Made by a program: the position numbers and the translations under genes. 11,484 nt of DNA from Parachlorella kessleri. Its lineage: Eukaryota > Chlorophyta > Trebouxiophyceae > Chlorellales > Chlorellaceae. How positions within the stretch are numbered: the stretch's first letter is position 1; every line of letters begins with the position of its first letter. The DNA is taken from NCBI GenBank assembly GCA_001598975.1, contig BBXU01001279.1:1-11484 (forward strand), written 5' to 3'. Positions 1-8,116 of this stretch are shown here, piece after piece. A model generated the notes under the pieces. It saw nothing but the letters and a program-made list of their open reading frames with translations, was not told the origin of the DNA and ran no database searches.

Positions 1-56
1 GGGGAGGGAGAGGGGAAGAGGGGGATACCGGATGACTCAACATGACTTCATATCAC

Positions 57-1624
57 CTGAGGCGGCCAGATGGTGGGTTCTTGTCAGCATAGAGGAAGCC
101 TGTGGCGTCAGCAGTAAGCAAGGGCTACAAACACAGAGGGGGGGCTCAGCTAGCTGATTGGGTGGAAATGTAAGTGGTAGCTCCGGGGAGTTAGCAACCC
201 CTGTTGACTAGAGATGTTGTGCCTCTAGGGTAACTCGCCTCCAGACTAAGCTACATCACCTCTTCAGCTAGGTCACCATGGGGGGTTCGCAGTACAGGAC
301 AAAGGGACACAGCTAGTTGTTGGCGCTCTGCACGATGCAAGCGTTGCTTTGCGAGAGAGGGGCAGACGGAAACCCCTGCCCACAGTCTCAAGCGGGGGAG
401 GCAGGCGCAACCTCTCCATGCATGGGCCTTGCTTGGGCGCTGCAGTGGTAAGCGTCCCTCTCCACCCCTAACCCTGGCAATAATTCAGCAGTATGCACCC
501 TTACTTAACAGCGTCTGACCAGCCGCATGTCAACCCCTGCTCTCATAAGCCCACCTTGCTGCTGTCAAGTGGAGGTAGCCCCCTGTGCTCCGCTGTGTGC
601 TATGACCTGCTGAGCTTCACACCACACGCAGCAGCAGCAGCACCCAGCCTTGTACCACTCCCTCCCCCGGATGCAGCCCCGCACCTCTCTCTCACCTGGA
701 TGCAGCCCCATACCTCTCTCTCGCCCCCATGCAACCCTGCCTCCCTCTCACTCACCCGTATGCAGGACACCTGGGACGTCGGGGGCCGCGTGATGAACCC
801 CTGGGGGCTGAAGCCCTGCTGCTGCTCGGACGCGGCAAACGCGGCCAGCCAGGTGGGCTGGTTGGCTGGGGAGGTGAGGCCGGTGCAGAGCAGCAGGCCC
901 AGGCGTATATGGTAGTCCATGGTAGACACATACCGCTCCCCTAGTTCGAGGCGCTGAAGCTGCTGCCCCTCATCTGTCCACACCTGCGGCCGACCAGCTT
1001 GGCAGTGCGGTGGGAGGGGGCAGCAGCTGCGGTCAACTGCCAAGCGCCACCTGACTACAACCATGCTTGGCAAAGGCAAAATGAGGTGGCAGCTGCATCC
1101 AAACAAGTGCCACACGGCCGCAAGCCAGCATGTGCTTAGGCGCGGCGGGTAGGTAGGTCACTGCGGAGACAGAGCGCTCCCGTAACTCTCAGGCGTTGCT
1201 GCCGACGGGCGCCCCTCCGCCCACCTCATACAAGGACGGTATAGCAAACGGCATGACCCTTGTGGGAAGCAGCAGCGTCAGGTAGGGGTGGCCGTCCATG
1301 GGTCGCACTCAACGCACTCAGAAATCGCTCCTCGCAGCTCCTTGGGCAGAATACAAGTGCTAAAGCAAAGTTATGCTAGCCGTCGACCCCCGGCGCACCT
1401 GCAAGTAGGGGTCCTTGCCGCCTGAGACCACCTGCCGGTGCCTTGCATCCACCGCCAGTCCGAAAACCAGGTCCCCGTGGCCCTTGCACGAGCGCAGCGG
1501 GCGCAGCGCGAGCGGCGCCCCGTTGGCGACGGCGCCCTGGGCAGGGGTGGGTGGCGCTGGCGCCGCCGCTGGGCCCGCTGCGGGCACTGCATGGCCGTCA
1601 GCGGCCGCCGGCGGCGCGGCCCAC
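57..1624 (-). CDS. Gene A exons 8-10: WD40 repeat region
   Basis: Exon 8 (1624-1399) starts with about 35 Ala/Pro residues, then CKGHGDLVFGLAVDARHRQ and VVSGGKDPYLQ. Exon 9 (983-756) continues VWTDEGQQLQRLELGERY. The GH pair (about 363-364), the SGGKD turn and VW at 391-392 give one WD40 blade with normal GH-to-W spacing; WT replaces the final WD. Exon 9 runs on to TSQVSCIR, and exon 10 (124-57) supplies PLLTADATGFLYADK and SGRLR, which together make the strands of another blade. Only about two blades lie in the window, so most of the propeller must lie to the left. The exon 8/9 join rebuilds a blade across a 415-nt intron, which is strong support for the model. Confidence 0.82.
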
Positions 1625-4600
1625 CTGCAAGCAGCGGGGTGAGTAAATCCACCCTGGGCGCTATCCAGCGGCAGCCATACCAGTGCCACCAGGCAAGCAA
1701 ACCCCACACCACTTTCGTGCATCGAGAGGTGGGAGCCACAGCGACCCCCCAGGTCATGGGGAGCGCAATGCCGCTGTCATTGGAGCTGGTAGCCCAGCAG
1801 TACCTGCACACATTTCCCCCACCTGGGCAGGAGTGGTGGTGGTATTTGCAGCGCAGCTTCTGGCCCCACCCGGCCAAGCCTGCTAGGCCAACCATGACTC
1901 ATCCCCGGGGCGTGCTGGAACTCCAGCGCAAGGGATGGTCCCCGACCCCCTGAGTCACGCATGACTCACCATATGGACTCTAAGCAAAATGGCATCGCCA
2001 CACTCAAAACTCCGTCCTCTCAAGGGCTGGCCTCTGACACCCTCAGTCATGCATGACTCACCCCATGGACTCCAGTATGAAGGCTTTGTCATACTCAAAC
2101 TCCGACTCTTGGAGGGCCAACACCTGCGCCCGCATCGCCTGGAGCGTCTCGGGCTTGACCTTCTCAAGTAGCTGCGGTCAGGAAACAGCAGAGCATGGCA
2201 GAGTGACCACTGAGTGCATGGCGTTGCGTGGGTTTGCAGGGAGCCAGCGACAGGCCTGTGTTGCCTGGAGCGTCGCCGGCGTCACCTACTCGTGCAACTG
2301 CAGCCACAACACAGGAATCATCACCCACTTTACCCCAGCTCAGTTTAGTAGGTTTGCAAAGGGCTGGAGCCTACACGGCAGTTTACGGCCTCTGTGCTTG
2401 CAGCTTGTTCCCCCTTCCGATCCTGCCTGGTCATCGACGCAGCTGGCACCGCCACACTGCTGTCTGACCCCTTCCTGTCATGTGCATTTCGCTATGAACG
2501 AGCTGAACCCTGGCCTATGTCGCCAAGACCTACCACGGCTTGTCCTCTTCCATGCAAGTGCACCAAGGCGCCCCTCACACACACAAGCACCGCCCACCCG
2601 CCCCACCCAACAGAGAACACAGCGGGTCCCTCATGCTCAGCCAGGATTGGGCCATGTCCACTACCTTGCCCAGCATGGTTGCCATGCTGCCAACCCCACT
2701 GCACCCGGATAGATCATTGCAGTCAACTCCCCCTTACACGAATCTAAATAGCCCTGATTACATCTTACCAGGTGGTGTGCCAGGTCGACTACCTTGCCCA
2801 GCATGGTTGCCGTGCTGCCAACCACAAAACACCCAGGTTGATCAGAGTAAGTGCCCCCCCCCCTTTCATTACATGCCCCTGACTACCTCTTACCAGGTGG
2901 TGGGCCAGGTCGACCGTCTTGCCCAGCATGGTCACAGCGGCCGCGCGGTTCTCCGGCTTCTTCATCATGGCGTTAACCATGGTGCCCACAGCACCCTGCA
3001 GCAAGCACAGCAGTCGCAGCATGCTGAGCAACACTCCATGATATCTGCTTCACGACTGCTGCCAATACACGTGGCTTCGTCGCCTGGGTGCGCACCACGT
3101 CTCTCACAGCCCCCTCAGTATCTCCCACTCTCCGCTCCATCTATGGCCAGCCCGTCTCCCACCCAGCATCTGGCACTCCCACCCCAGCAACCTCCGATGC
3201 TTAATCCTTCCCCCCTTACCCCTTACCCCCAGAACAGCCACACACGCCCGACACCCACCGCCACCACCACCACCACCCCTTCCCCGTGTGTAACACGCCA
3301 CCCACCTCCATGGCCACAATGCCCAGCGACACCTTTGCCCATTATTGTACATTTGTGAGACATCCCCCCCCCCCACCTCCATCGCCACGATGCCCAACGA
3401 CACCATGGCAGCAAACGCTTCCGCCTGCACGAAGAAGTCCGTCCGATCCGCATTGATGGGCCGCTTAATGGTGAGGTGCTTCAGCACCTGCAACAGTATG
3501 GCAAGGGCACAGGCCTCGGCTAATACTTGGTGGTTCGCCATTGGCTGAGGTGAGGCACATGATTGCACCCGACCACGCCAGGTTGGTCGGCTACCCTTGA
3601 GGGGCCCAAGCACTCCAAGAGTTGCCATGACGCGGGGGCCCGGGGGCGGGATGGCATGGATGTCAACAGCAAGGATTCTGCCCTGGGGCGCACTGGATGG
3701 CCAGGTGTATGTGGACCTCCTAGGGACATTTGTCATGATTGTCAAGATGCTGCCTGGGCAGGAGCTGCCGCCACCAGCAAGGGTTTCTGATCCGCAGGAG
3801 GGTGCATGAATGCTGCAGGGTTAGGTAATCGCGACTCACATCTGAAACGATCAGGTCCCTCAGCTTCTGCTGCAGCTCCTTGTTCAGCTGGGCTATGAGG
3901 GTCACAAAGGGCACCTGCACACAACGCAGCAAATTGCGACCCTGTTTATGTGGTTGCGGGTAGGGCGGCGGGACTCCCACGTGATGGAATGCCTTCACTG
4001 GCCCACCTCCTGCCGTGCCATGATATAATGCCACCATGCATGTACGGTGCAACTTTTCGGACACCTGCACTTGATGGCCGCAGTCTCCCAGACCGCGCAG
4101 TTCCACTTCACCATGACCACAAGCTTCACTCCACTTCAGCCCCATTGCAGCCCCATGACAAACGTCCCCTGATGGATGATGACTCATGCAGCCACCCGCC
4201 ATGCTCACCGCGCTGCGGTCCTGCGCCAGCAGCTTGGGGTCCAGCGTGATGCGCTTCCACACCGCGGCAAACTCGCGGACTTGGTCCAAGGGAGCACCCA
4301 GGGAGGGGGTGAGGAAGATTGACTCCAGCTGGCGCGCAAGCTGCAGCAGTGGAATGGGCTGTCGGCTCTATCTAGAGTGATTTGACGATGATCCATAACC
4401 TGACGATGATGCCGTTGGGACCCCCATGGGGCCAACGAATGCTGTCAAGTGAGAGCTCGTGCACTGCAAATCCGGGTCACGCCAGCGGCGGCATGACAAT
4501 GGGGGCGCATGCAAGTGACAAGGCACGCCGCCGCACCTGCTCGGGGTGCTGCTCATGCTCCGCTGCCAGCAGGATATTCTCATACATCTGTACTGCTGGA

Positions 4601-5236
4601 GACCCTGGTGGGACGGCCGCAGCAGCCGGGGGCGCCGCAGGCGCCGCCGGCGGCGCCGGCACGGCCGGTGGCAGCAGGGGCGGCGGCGCCGCCAGCTGCG
4701 GTGGCGGGGCAGATGCAGGGGCAGCAGGCGCTGGTTGGACGGGCAAGGGCGCCTGCTGGGTGGTGGGCGGGGGGCCGGAGGCCTGGCCCGCCAGCGCGTG
4801 TGGTAGCGAGGCTGCAGGGGAGATGCTGCTGCTGCCGGGCGTGGCATCTCTGAGTGTCACATGGTCAGTGAGGCCCCTGCGGAGAGCATGAAGAGTTCAT
4901 GTACAGTGTAGAGCCGACAGGCGACTAGGGCTGCAGTTGGGGCAAACAATAGTGAGTTGGGCTGTATCTACTTATAGCAGTATAAGCGTCAATCTTTCGG
5001 TCTAGCCTGCTGCCTTCGTCAATCAGCCCAGAGGTCAATCCTAGACGTAGTGTCTTGCCTAGACCCAACACTGCGAACACGGCATGTCTCGGGCACATGC
5101 CACCGTCATCACGAGCCGAGCGGTTTGATATGTTAAGCCTGAGTTCATATAGATAGTTTAACCTTAACACCGCAAGCAGCTCGGTCGCTAAGGGGACCTC
5201 ATCGGGCGCAACTTCGAGCTGGATGTGTATCTTCAT
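57..5236 (-). CDS. Ten-exon gene A: helical-core plus C-terminal WD40 protein, 3' end missing
   Basis: Exons on the minus strand: 5236-5163, 4876-4537, 4340-4209, 3914-3840, 3487-3377, 2995-2894, 2171-2062, 1624-1399, 983-756, 124-57, then off the left edge. Every junction is GT-AG and phases agree throughout: introns 1, 7 and 10 are phase 2, the others phase 0. The joined reading has 488 codons and no stop. The ATG at 5236 is chosen because an in-frame TGA lies 18 nt upstream; an acceptor-like GCAG at that point leaves some doubt. Layout by residue: 1-34 N-terminal segment, about 35-120 Pro/Ala/Gln linker, about 121-315 helical core, 316-350 second Ala/Pro linker, 355-488 WD40. No signal peptide or membrane helix is visible. 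A WD40 propeller behind a helical region usually means a scaffold or adaptor, but that is inference. I do not recognise the family. Exon structure is well supported; the weakest junction is the GTTAAA donor of exon 1. Confidence 0.8.
671..766. repeat. 29-31 bp tandem array at exon 9 donor of gene A
   Basis: The core ATGCAG or ATGCAA recurs at 671, 700, 729 and 760, each followed by a C-rich then CT-rich stretch. On the minus strand each unit reads roughly CTGCATCC(A/G)G-GTGAGAGAGAGG, meaning it holds the exon 9 end and its donor. The donor is intact in the unit used by the model (exon end 756) and in one more (CAG|GTGAGA, exon end 696). It is lost in the unit between them, where the sequence is GGCGAG. 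Confidence 0.85.
1952..2130. repeat. Tandem duplication of exon 7 3' end with donor, offset about 92 bp
   Basis: Positions 1952-2041 in intron 7 resemble 2046-2130, which is the donor and 3' part of exon 7. GCATGACTCACC is identical at 1959 and 2051, ATGGACTC at 1973 and 2065, and ACTCAAA near 2002 and 2093. The copy keeps a donor (ATATG|GTGAGTC, exon end 1970). A 14-bp perfect palindrome, AGTCATGCATGACT at 2045-2058, overlaps the true donor. A weaker third copy may exist around 1893-1937 (CATGACTCA, then GGAACTCCAG). Confidence 0.75.
2062..4340 (-). CDS. Gene A exons 3-7: alpha-helical core
   Basis: Five short exons (132, 75, 111, 102 and 110 nt) encode residues 139-315. The product is rich in Leu, Ala, Lys, Glu and Gln with heptad-like spacing. 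Segments include VREFAAVWKRITLDPKLLAQ (exon 3), LIAQLNKELQQKLRDLI (4), VLKHLTIKRPINADR (5), MMKKPENRAAAVTMLGK (6) and LLEKVKPETLQAMRAQ (7). It looks like a HEAT- or MIF4G-like helical solenoid, but no diagnostic motif is visible. Exons 3-6 are each a multiple of three with phase-0 ends, so any of them could be skipped without a frameshift. Exon 7 ends in phase 2 (ATG GG|GTGAGT) and matches the one-base entry of exon 8. Confidence 0.8.
2644..2943. repeat. Tandem triplication of exon 6 3' half, period 125-128 bp
   Basis: Exon 6's 3' half and donor (2888-2943) recur at 2763-2820 and, more degenerate, at 2644-2695. Shared blocks include TCTTACCAGGTGGTG (2888, 2763) and CTTGCCCAGCATGGT (2918, 2793, 2665). 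Flanking intron sequence is copied too (CCCTGA.TAC.TCTTACC upstream of both donors). The middle copy keeps an intact CTG|GTAAGA donor; the leftmost has lost it. Both extra copies lie within intron 6 (2893-2172), the longest intron of the gene. Confidence 0.88.
3302..3404. repeat. Direct repeat of exon 5 3' end with donor, offset 71 bp
   Basis: The 32 bp at 3302-3333 match 3373-3404 with 3 mismatches. The second block is the last 28 nt of exon 5 plus the start of its donor. The intronic copy keeps ATGGAG|GTGGGT (exon end 3306). Between the copies lies a poly-C run that reads as poly-G just inside the true donor. Confidence 0.88.
4537..5236 (-). CDS. Gene A exons 1-2: N-terminal segment and Pro/Ala linker
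   Basis: Exon 1 (5236-5163) encodes a compact amphipathic start, MKIHIQLEVAPDEVP, then a Leu-rich helix ending ELLAVL. The split Arg codon AG|G joins exon 2, which begins GLTDHVTLRD, so the helix runs smoothly across the junction. Exon 2 then turns into about 70 residues dominated by Pro, Ala and Gln and ends in a helix, MYENILLAAEHEQHPEQ, before a CAG|GTGCGG donor. The linker DNA is extremely GC-rich and gives long false ORFs in all frames. Intron 1 (5162-4877) is open for another 79 codons in frame, so retaining it would give a 103-residue product. Confidence 0.75.
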
Positions 5237-5676
5237 GCTGCGATCAGCGACTCATAGGTGAAGCAGAAGAGAAGAAGGGGTTGATGGGACTCTGCGGCAC
5301 GAGATGGCAGGGTCATGGGTTCAGTGTGCTGTGCTCAGGGCGCAGCAGGGCCCGCCATGCTGAGACAACCTAGGACGCACGCAGACCCCCAAAAGACCGG
5401 CAACCAGGCTACTGAAACCCACCTCAAGTCATGCAAGAGGTGCTCAAGCTCGGCCCTAGGGTGCAGCTAAACCTAGGTGGTTCCCTTGCACAGCAATTAT
5501 ATTTCCCTGCGGAGAGCCGAGCAGACCTTGGCGGGCTGCTACCGACCAGTGCGTAGGTACAGTGGAGGGACTGCTTGCTCCTTCCTCTGGCATGGGGATA
5601 TAGGGCAGTACGGGTGGTGGCCAATAGGTCTAGGTACCTGAGCATTTGACAACATACCTAGTAGGCGAGAGCTGCC
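5237..5676. promoter_or_regulatory. Shared divergent 5' region of genes A and B
   Basis: This 440-bp stretch separates the two start codons and must hold both 5' UTRs and both promoters. I see no convincing TATA box; GGATATAGG near 5594 is the nearest match on the plus strand. CCTAGG or CCCTAGGG occurs several times between about 5365 and 5480, with unknown meaning. No coding exon is supported here: the minus ORFs at 5424-5818 are short and lack splice support. Confidence 0.5.
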
Positions 5677-8116
5677 ATGGTGGGAGTTTTGATAAACTTG
5701 TCGCCTGATAGACCCTCTCAGTCCGACTGGAATGCAGAGGCTCATACCCCCTCACCGGGCAGAAGTCCCCAGAAGGCAACTGACATGCTGGACTCCCCAG
5801 AGCCTGCCTCAGTTGCAACGCCTAGGCAGGGGTCGGCAGACTTGAGCAGGCCACCTGGCCCACATTCAGCGAAGTCGTTAGAGGTGCATGGACCTCCAAC
5901 CACCCCTGCTCCAACCAAGGTGTGTAGGGAGGTTGAGACACAGGCAGCCACAGCAAGACTCAAGCTACTGGCAGCCAAGCTCGCCAGTGGTGGCCAGCAG
6001 TCCAGGGCTCGAGGGCAGCCAGCTGCGGCGGAGCTGGCCTCCATGCGTCAAGCTGGCAGCAAGGCACGAGATGTTTTGCAAGCGGCCAGCAGCACCCTCA
6101 GCGCAGCATGCATAGCAGACCAGCAGCGCCAGCAGACGGGAGCAACAGCTGTGCCCAGGATGGCACCAACGCCGGGCAGTGCAGCTGCGGCCACAACTGC
6201 TGCTTCAGCAGCAGCAACAGAAGCAGCAGTAGCTGCAGCCTTGGAGGCAGGAGCCGCACAGCAAGCGCTGGAAAAGGCAGAGACGGAGCTGGCAGCTGTG
6301 AAGCGGGAGCGAGACCAGCTCTCCACCCACCTGGCTCCTGCTAGAGCAGCCGAGGCCAGGGTTCGGAAGGAGCTGCGTGCTGTGCAGAGGGACATGCAGC
6401 GCATGGTGGCAGCTGCGTCGGAGGGCAGCCTGGCTATTTGGCAGGGGTGCTGTGATGGCGGGGAGGAGGGGCAGACACATGTGGCTGTGCTGCTGGCATG
6501 GGAGGTTCAGCGGCTGGAGGAAGAGAAGCAGGTGCGGCAGCTGCAATATCAGCTTTAAGAAGAGTCTGTTCAGGCTAGCTGGCATGCACATTTAAACCGC
6601 CAGGCGTGTGCCATGTCTTGTGCGCGGCCTTTCAGTCCAAGAGAGCCAGCCCTTGTGCCTGCCTGCCCTGCACAGACGGTCTTGTGGGCGGCCCTTCTAC
6701 TCTCCGAATCAAACAAGGAACCCACCCCTTGTGGCCTACATAATCTGACCGCTTGCGGTGTGCAATTGGCGAGACAACCGAGGGGGTGCATATACCTGGG
6801 CACCCCAGGTGCTGGTAGTCCTACGTGGTACTACATGGTACTGAATAGCCACTATGTGGTATCACATAGCAAAATATAGTTTGTGCAGGCCCTGCTGGGT
6901 CAAGTGAGGGAGATGCAAGAGCGGACGGCAGCGGAGCATGCCCTGGGAAGGAGCCCGCAACAGCTAAGGGGGCAGGTCGGCTCCTATAGTTCATGTGCAA
7001 CGATGCTCGTAGCTGCTCCGGCTGGGCCTTTACGCTGCTCGTCAATCTACCCTTATCCAAACACATACTCATGCCAGGGGCTCTCTAACAGGGGCATGCA
7101 AAGAGTGGCATGCGTGCCTACCAATAAAGCCCGGCCACCTGCTGCCATCTGCAGTACCTGGAGAGGGTGAGGGTGGAGCGTGACCAGCTGCGCCAGGAGT
7201 GCCATGCTGCGCTCCGGCAGCGCTTCCGGCTGCAGCAGTGCATCAGGTCAGGCCACAAGGCTAGGCATGGGTCTGGCCTGCCAGAGCACAAGCTGTAGGG
7301 CAACGGATCCTGTCTGTCCTTGTGGTGCTACCGCATGTAGGTGCTATGCAGTGCGCCACCAGCTTCTAGAGCAGTGCACGTGCATGCTGGCTGCATGAAG
7401 CTGGGAATGCTTTGTTATGCTCCTGTGCTTCACAAGCCATATGGGTGGCATGTTCGGCAATCTACGGGAAAGGCACACCTGGGTTTGACTAGGAAGGGTC
7501 TCAAGGGACGCCCTGAGGGAGGTCAATACCTCCTTGTCCAGCCAATATGTTTCCAAGCGTAGTAGCTATGGGATTTGATGTATGCAGGTTCCTAGCTGCC
7601 AAGGCGCACCTGCCAGTGGCTGTGCGACTGAGTGCCACGGGGCGGCCCCGGCAGGACCCCCTGGCGGCCGTGCTTCCTGCTGCGCTAGCAGAGTGCCGGA
7701 CGCCGGCGTGCCCTACCTCACCGCCGCAGCCGACGTCGCCCTCCTGGGAGAGCAGAGGCAAAAGCCGCACCCACCAGGGAGGGCTCAGCAGGGCAGAGCA
7801 GGGTGGGGAGTTTCAAGCGGCGCCAGGAGACTCCGTGATGCAAGGCTGTGGTGGGTCTGCTACTGAGCCAAGCACCATGCATGAGGTAATCTCTGCCAGC
7901 CCAGTGGAAGTCGCCCGGGGTGGTTGCCACGACTCAACCAGTTGCTCAGCCACTTGTGGCCATGCAGAAGTCCAGGCCTGCAACTGCCATTGTCAGTGTG
8001 AGGCGGCTCCCATGGAGGAACCTCAGCCACTGGCAAGGAGCCGGGCCTGTGCTGCCGCACACCGGCTAGAAGCCATGCTCCTTGAGCAGATTGGGATCGC
8101 CTGTTCACGGGTGTGA
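5677..8116 (+). CDS. Four-exon gene B: coiled-coil protein with C-terminal cysteine cluster
   Basis: Exons 5677-6531, 6889-6975, 7155-7246 and 7588-8116 join in phases 0, 0 and 2 to give 520 codons and a TGA stop. The start is well fixed: the context is GCCATGG and two in-frame TAG codons lie 10-15 nt upstream. Residues 1-90 are Ser/Pro-rich and probably disordered. From about 85 the chain is Ala/Gln-rich and helical, with a clear coiled coil at about 189-245 (ALEKAETELAAVKRERDQL, RVRKELRAVQRDMQRM). A second spans three exons at about 268-345 (EVQRLEEEKQ, QVREMQERTAAEH, YLERVRVERDQLRQE). Residues 458-482 hold eight Cys and several His. Donors GTGCGG, GTCGGC and GTCAGG are serviceable but not strong. 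Retaining intron 1 would stop at 6558 after 293 residues. No family recognised; a structural or scaffold role is a guess. Confidence 0.65.
6794..6870 (+). repeat. Short hairpins and 10-bp repeats in gene B intron 1
   Basis: ACCTGGG-CAC-CCCAGGT (6794-6810) is a perfect 7-bp stem with a 3-nt loop. CTATGTG-GTAT-CACATAG (6852-6869) is a perfect 7-bp stem with a 4-nt loop. Between them CTACGTGGTA, CTACATGGTA and CTATGTGGTA are near-identical 10-mers. All lie within 95 nt of the acceptor at 6888. Confidence 0.6.
7925..7999 (+). other. Cysteine/histidine cluster in gene B exon 4
   Basis: Residues 458-482 have Cys at 458, 464, 468, 476, 478, 480 and 482, with His at 459, 470 and 479, ending in an alternating C-N-C-H-C-Q-C pattern. 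Another Cys-rich spot, GCGG, lies about 30 residues earlier. The arrangement could bind metal, but it matches no zinc-finger consensus I know. It depends on exon 4 being read in this frame, which the phase-2 junction supports. Confidence 0.45.

Noticed and set aside
493..915. Plus-strand 140-residue ORF
   Set aside because: It is antisense to gene A exon 9 and the tandem array, and its composition is low-complexity; the minus frame makes a sensible WD40 segment.
1189..1304. Minus-strand reading with a stop at 1189 that looked like a terminal exon for the WD40 gene
   Set aside because: It cannot be joined in phase to exon 8, while the exon at 983 joins in phase and completes the WD40 blade.
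2053..3358. Overlapping long plus-strand ORFs
   Set aside because: They are Pro/Thr/His-rich readings across introns and the antisense of exons 6 and 7, kept open by base composition.
4382..4891. Several Ala/Gly-rich or Arg-rich ORFs on both strands
   Set aside because: They are shadows of the GC-rich Pro/Ala linker in gene A exon 2.
5742..6591. Minus-strand ORFs antisense to gene B exon 1
   Set aside because: They are Leu/Cys/Ala-rich mirror readings of the coiled-coil frame, with no splice links.
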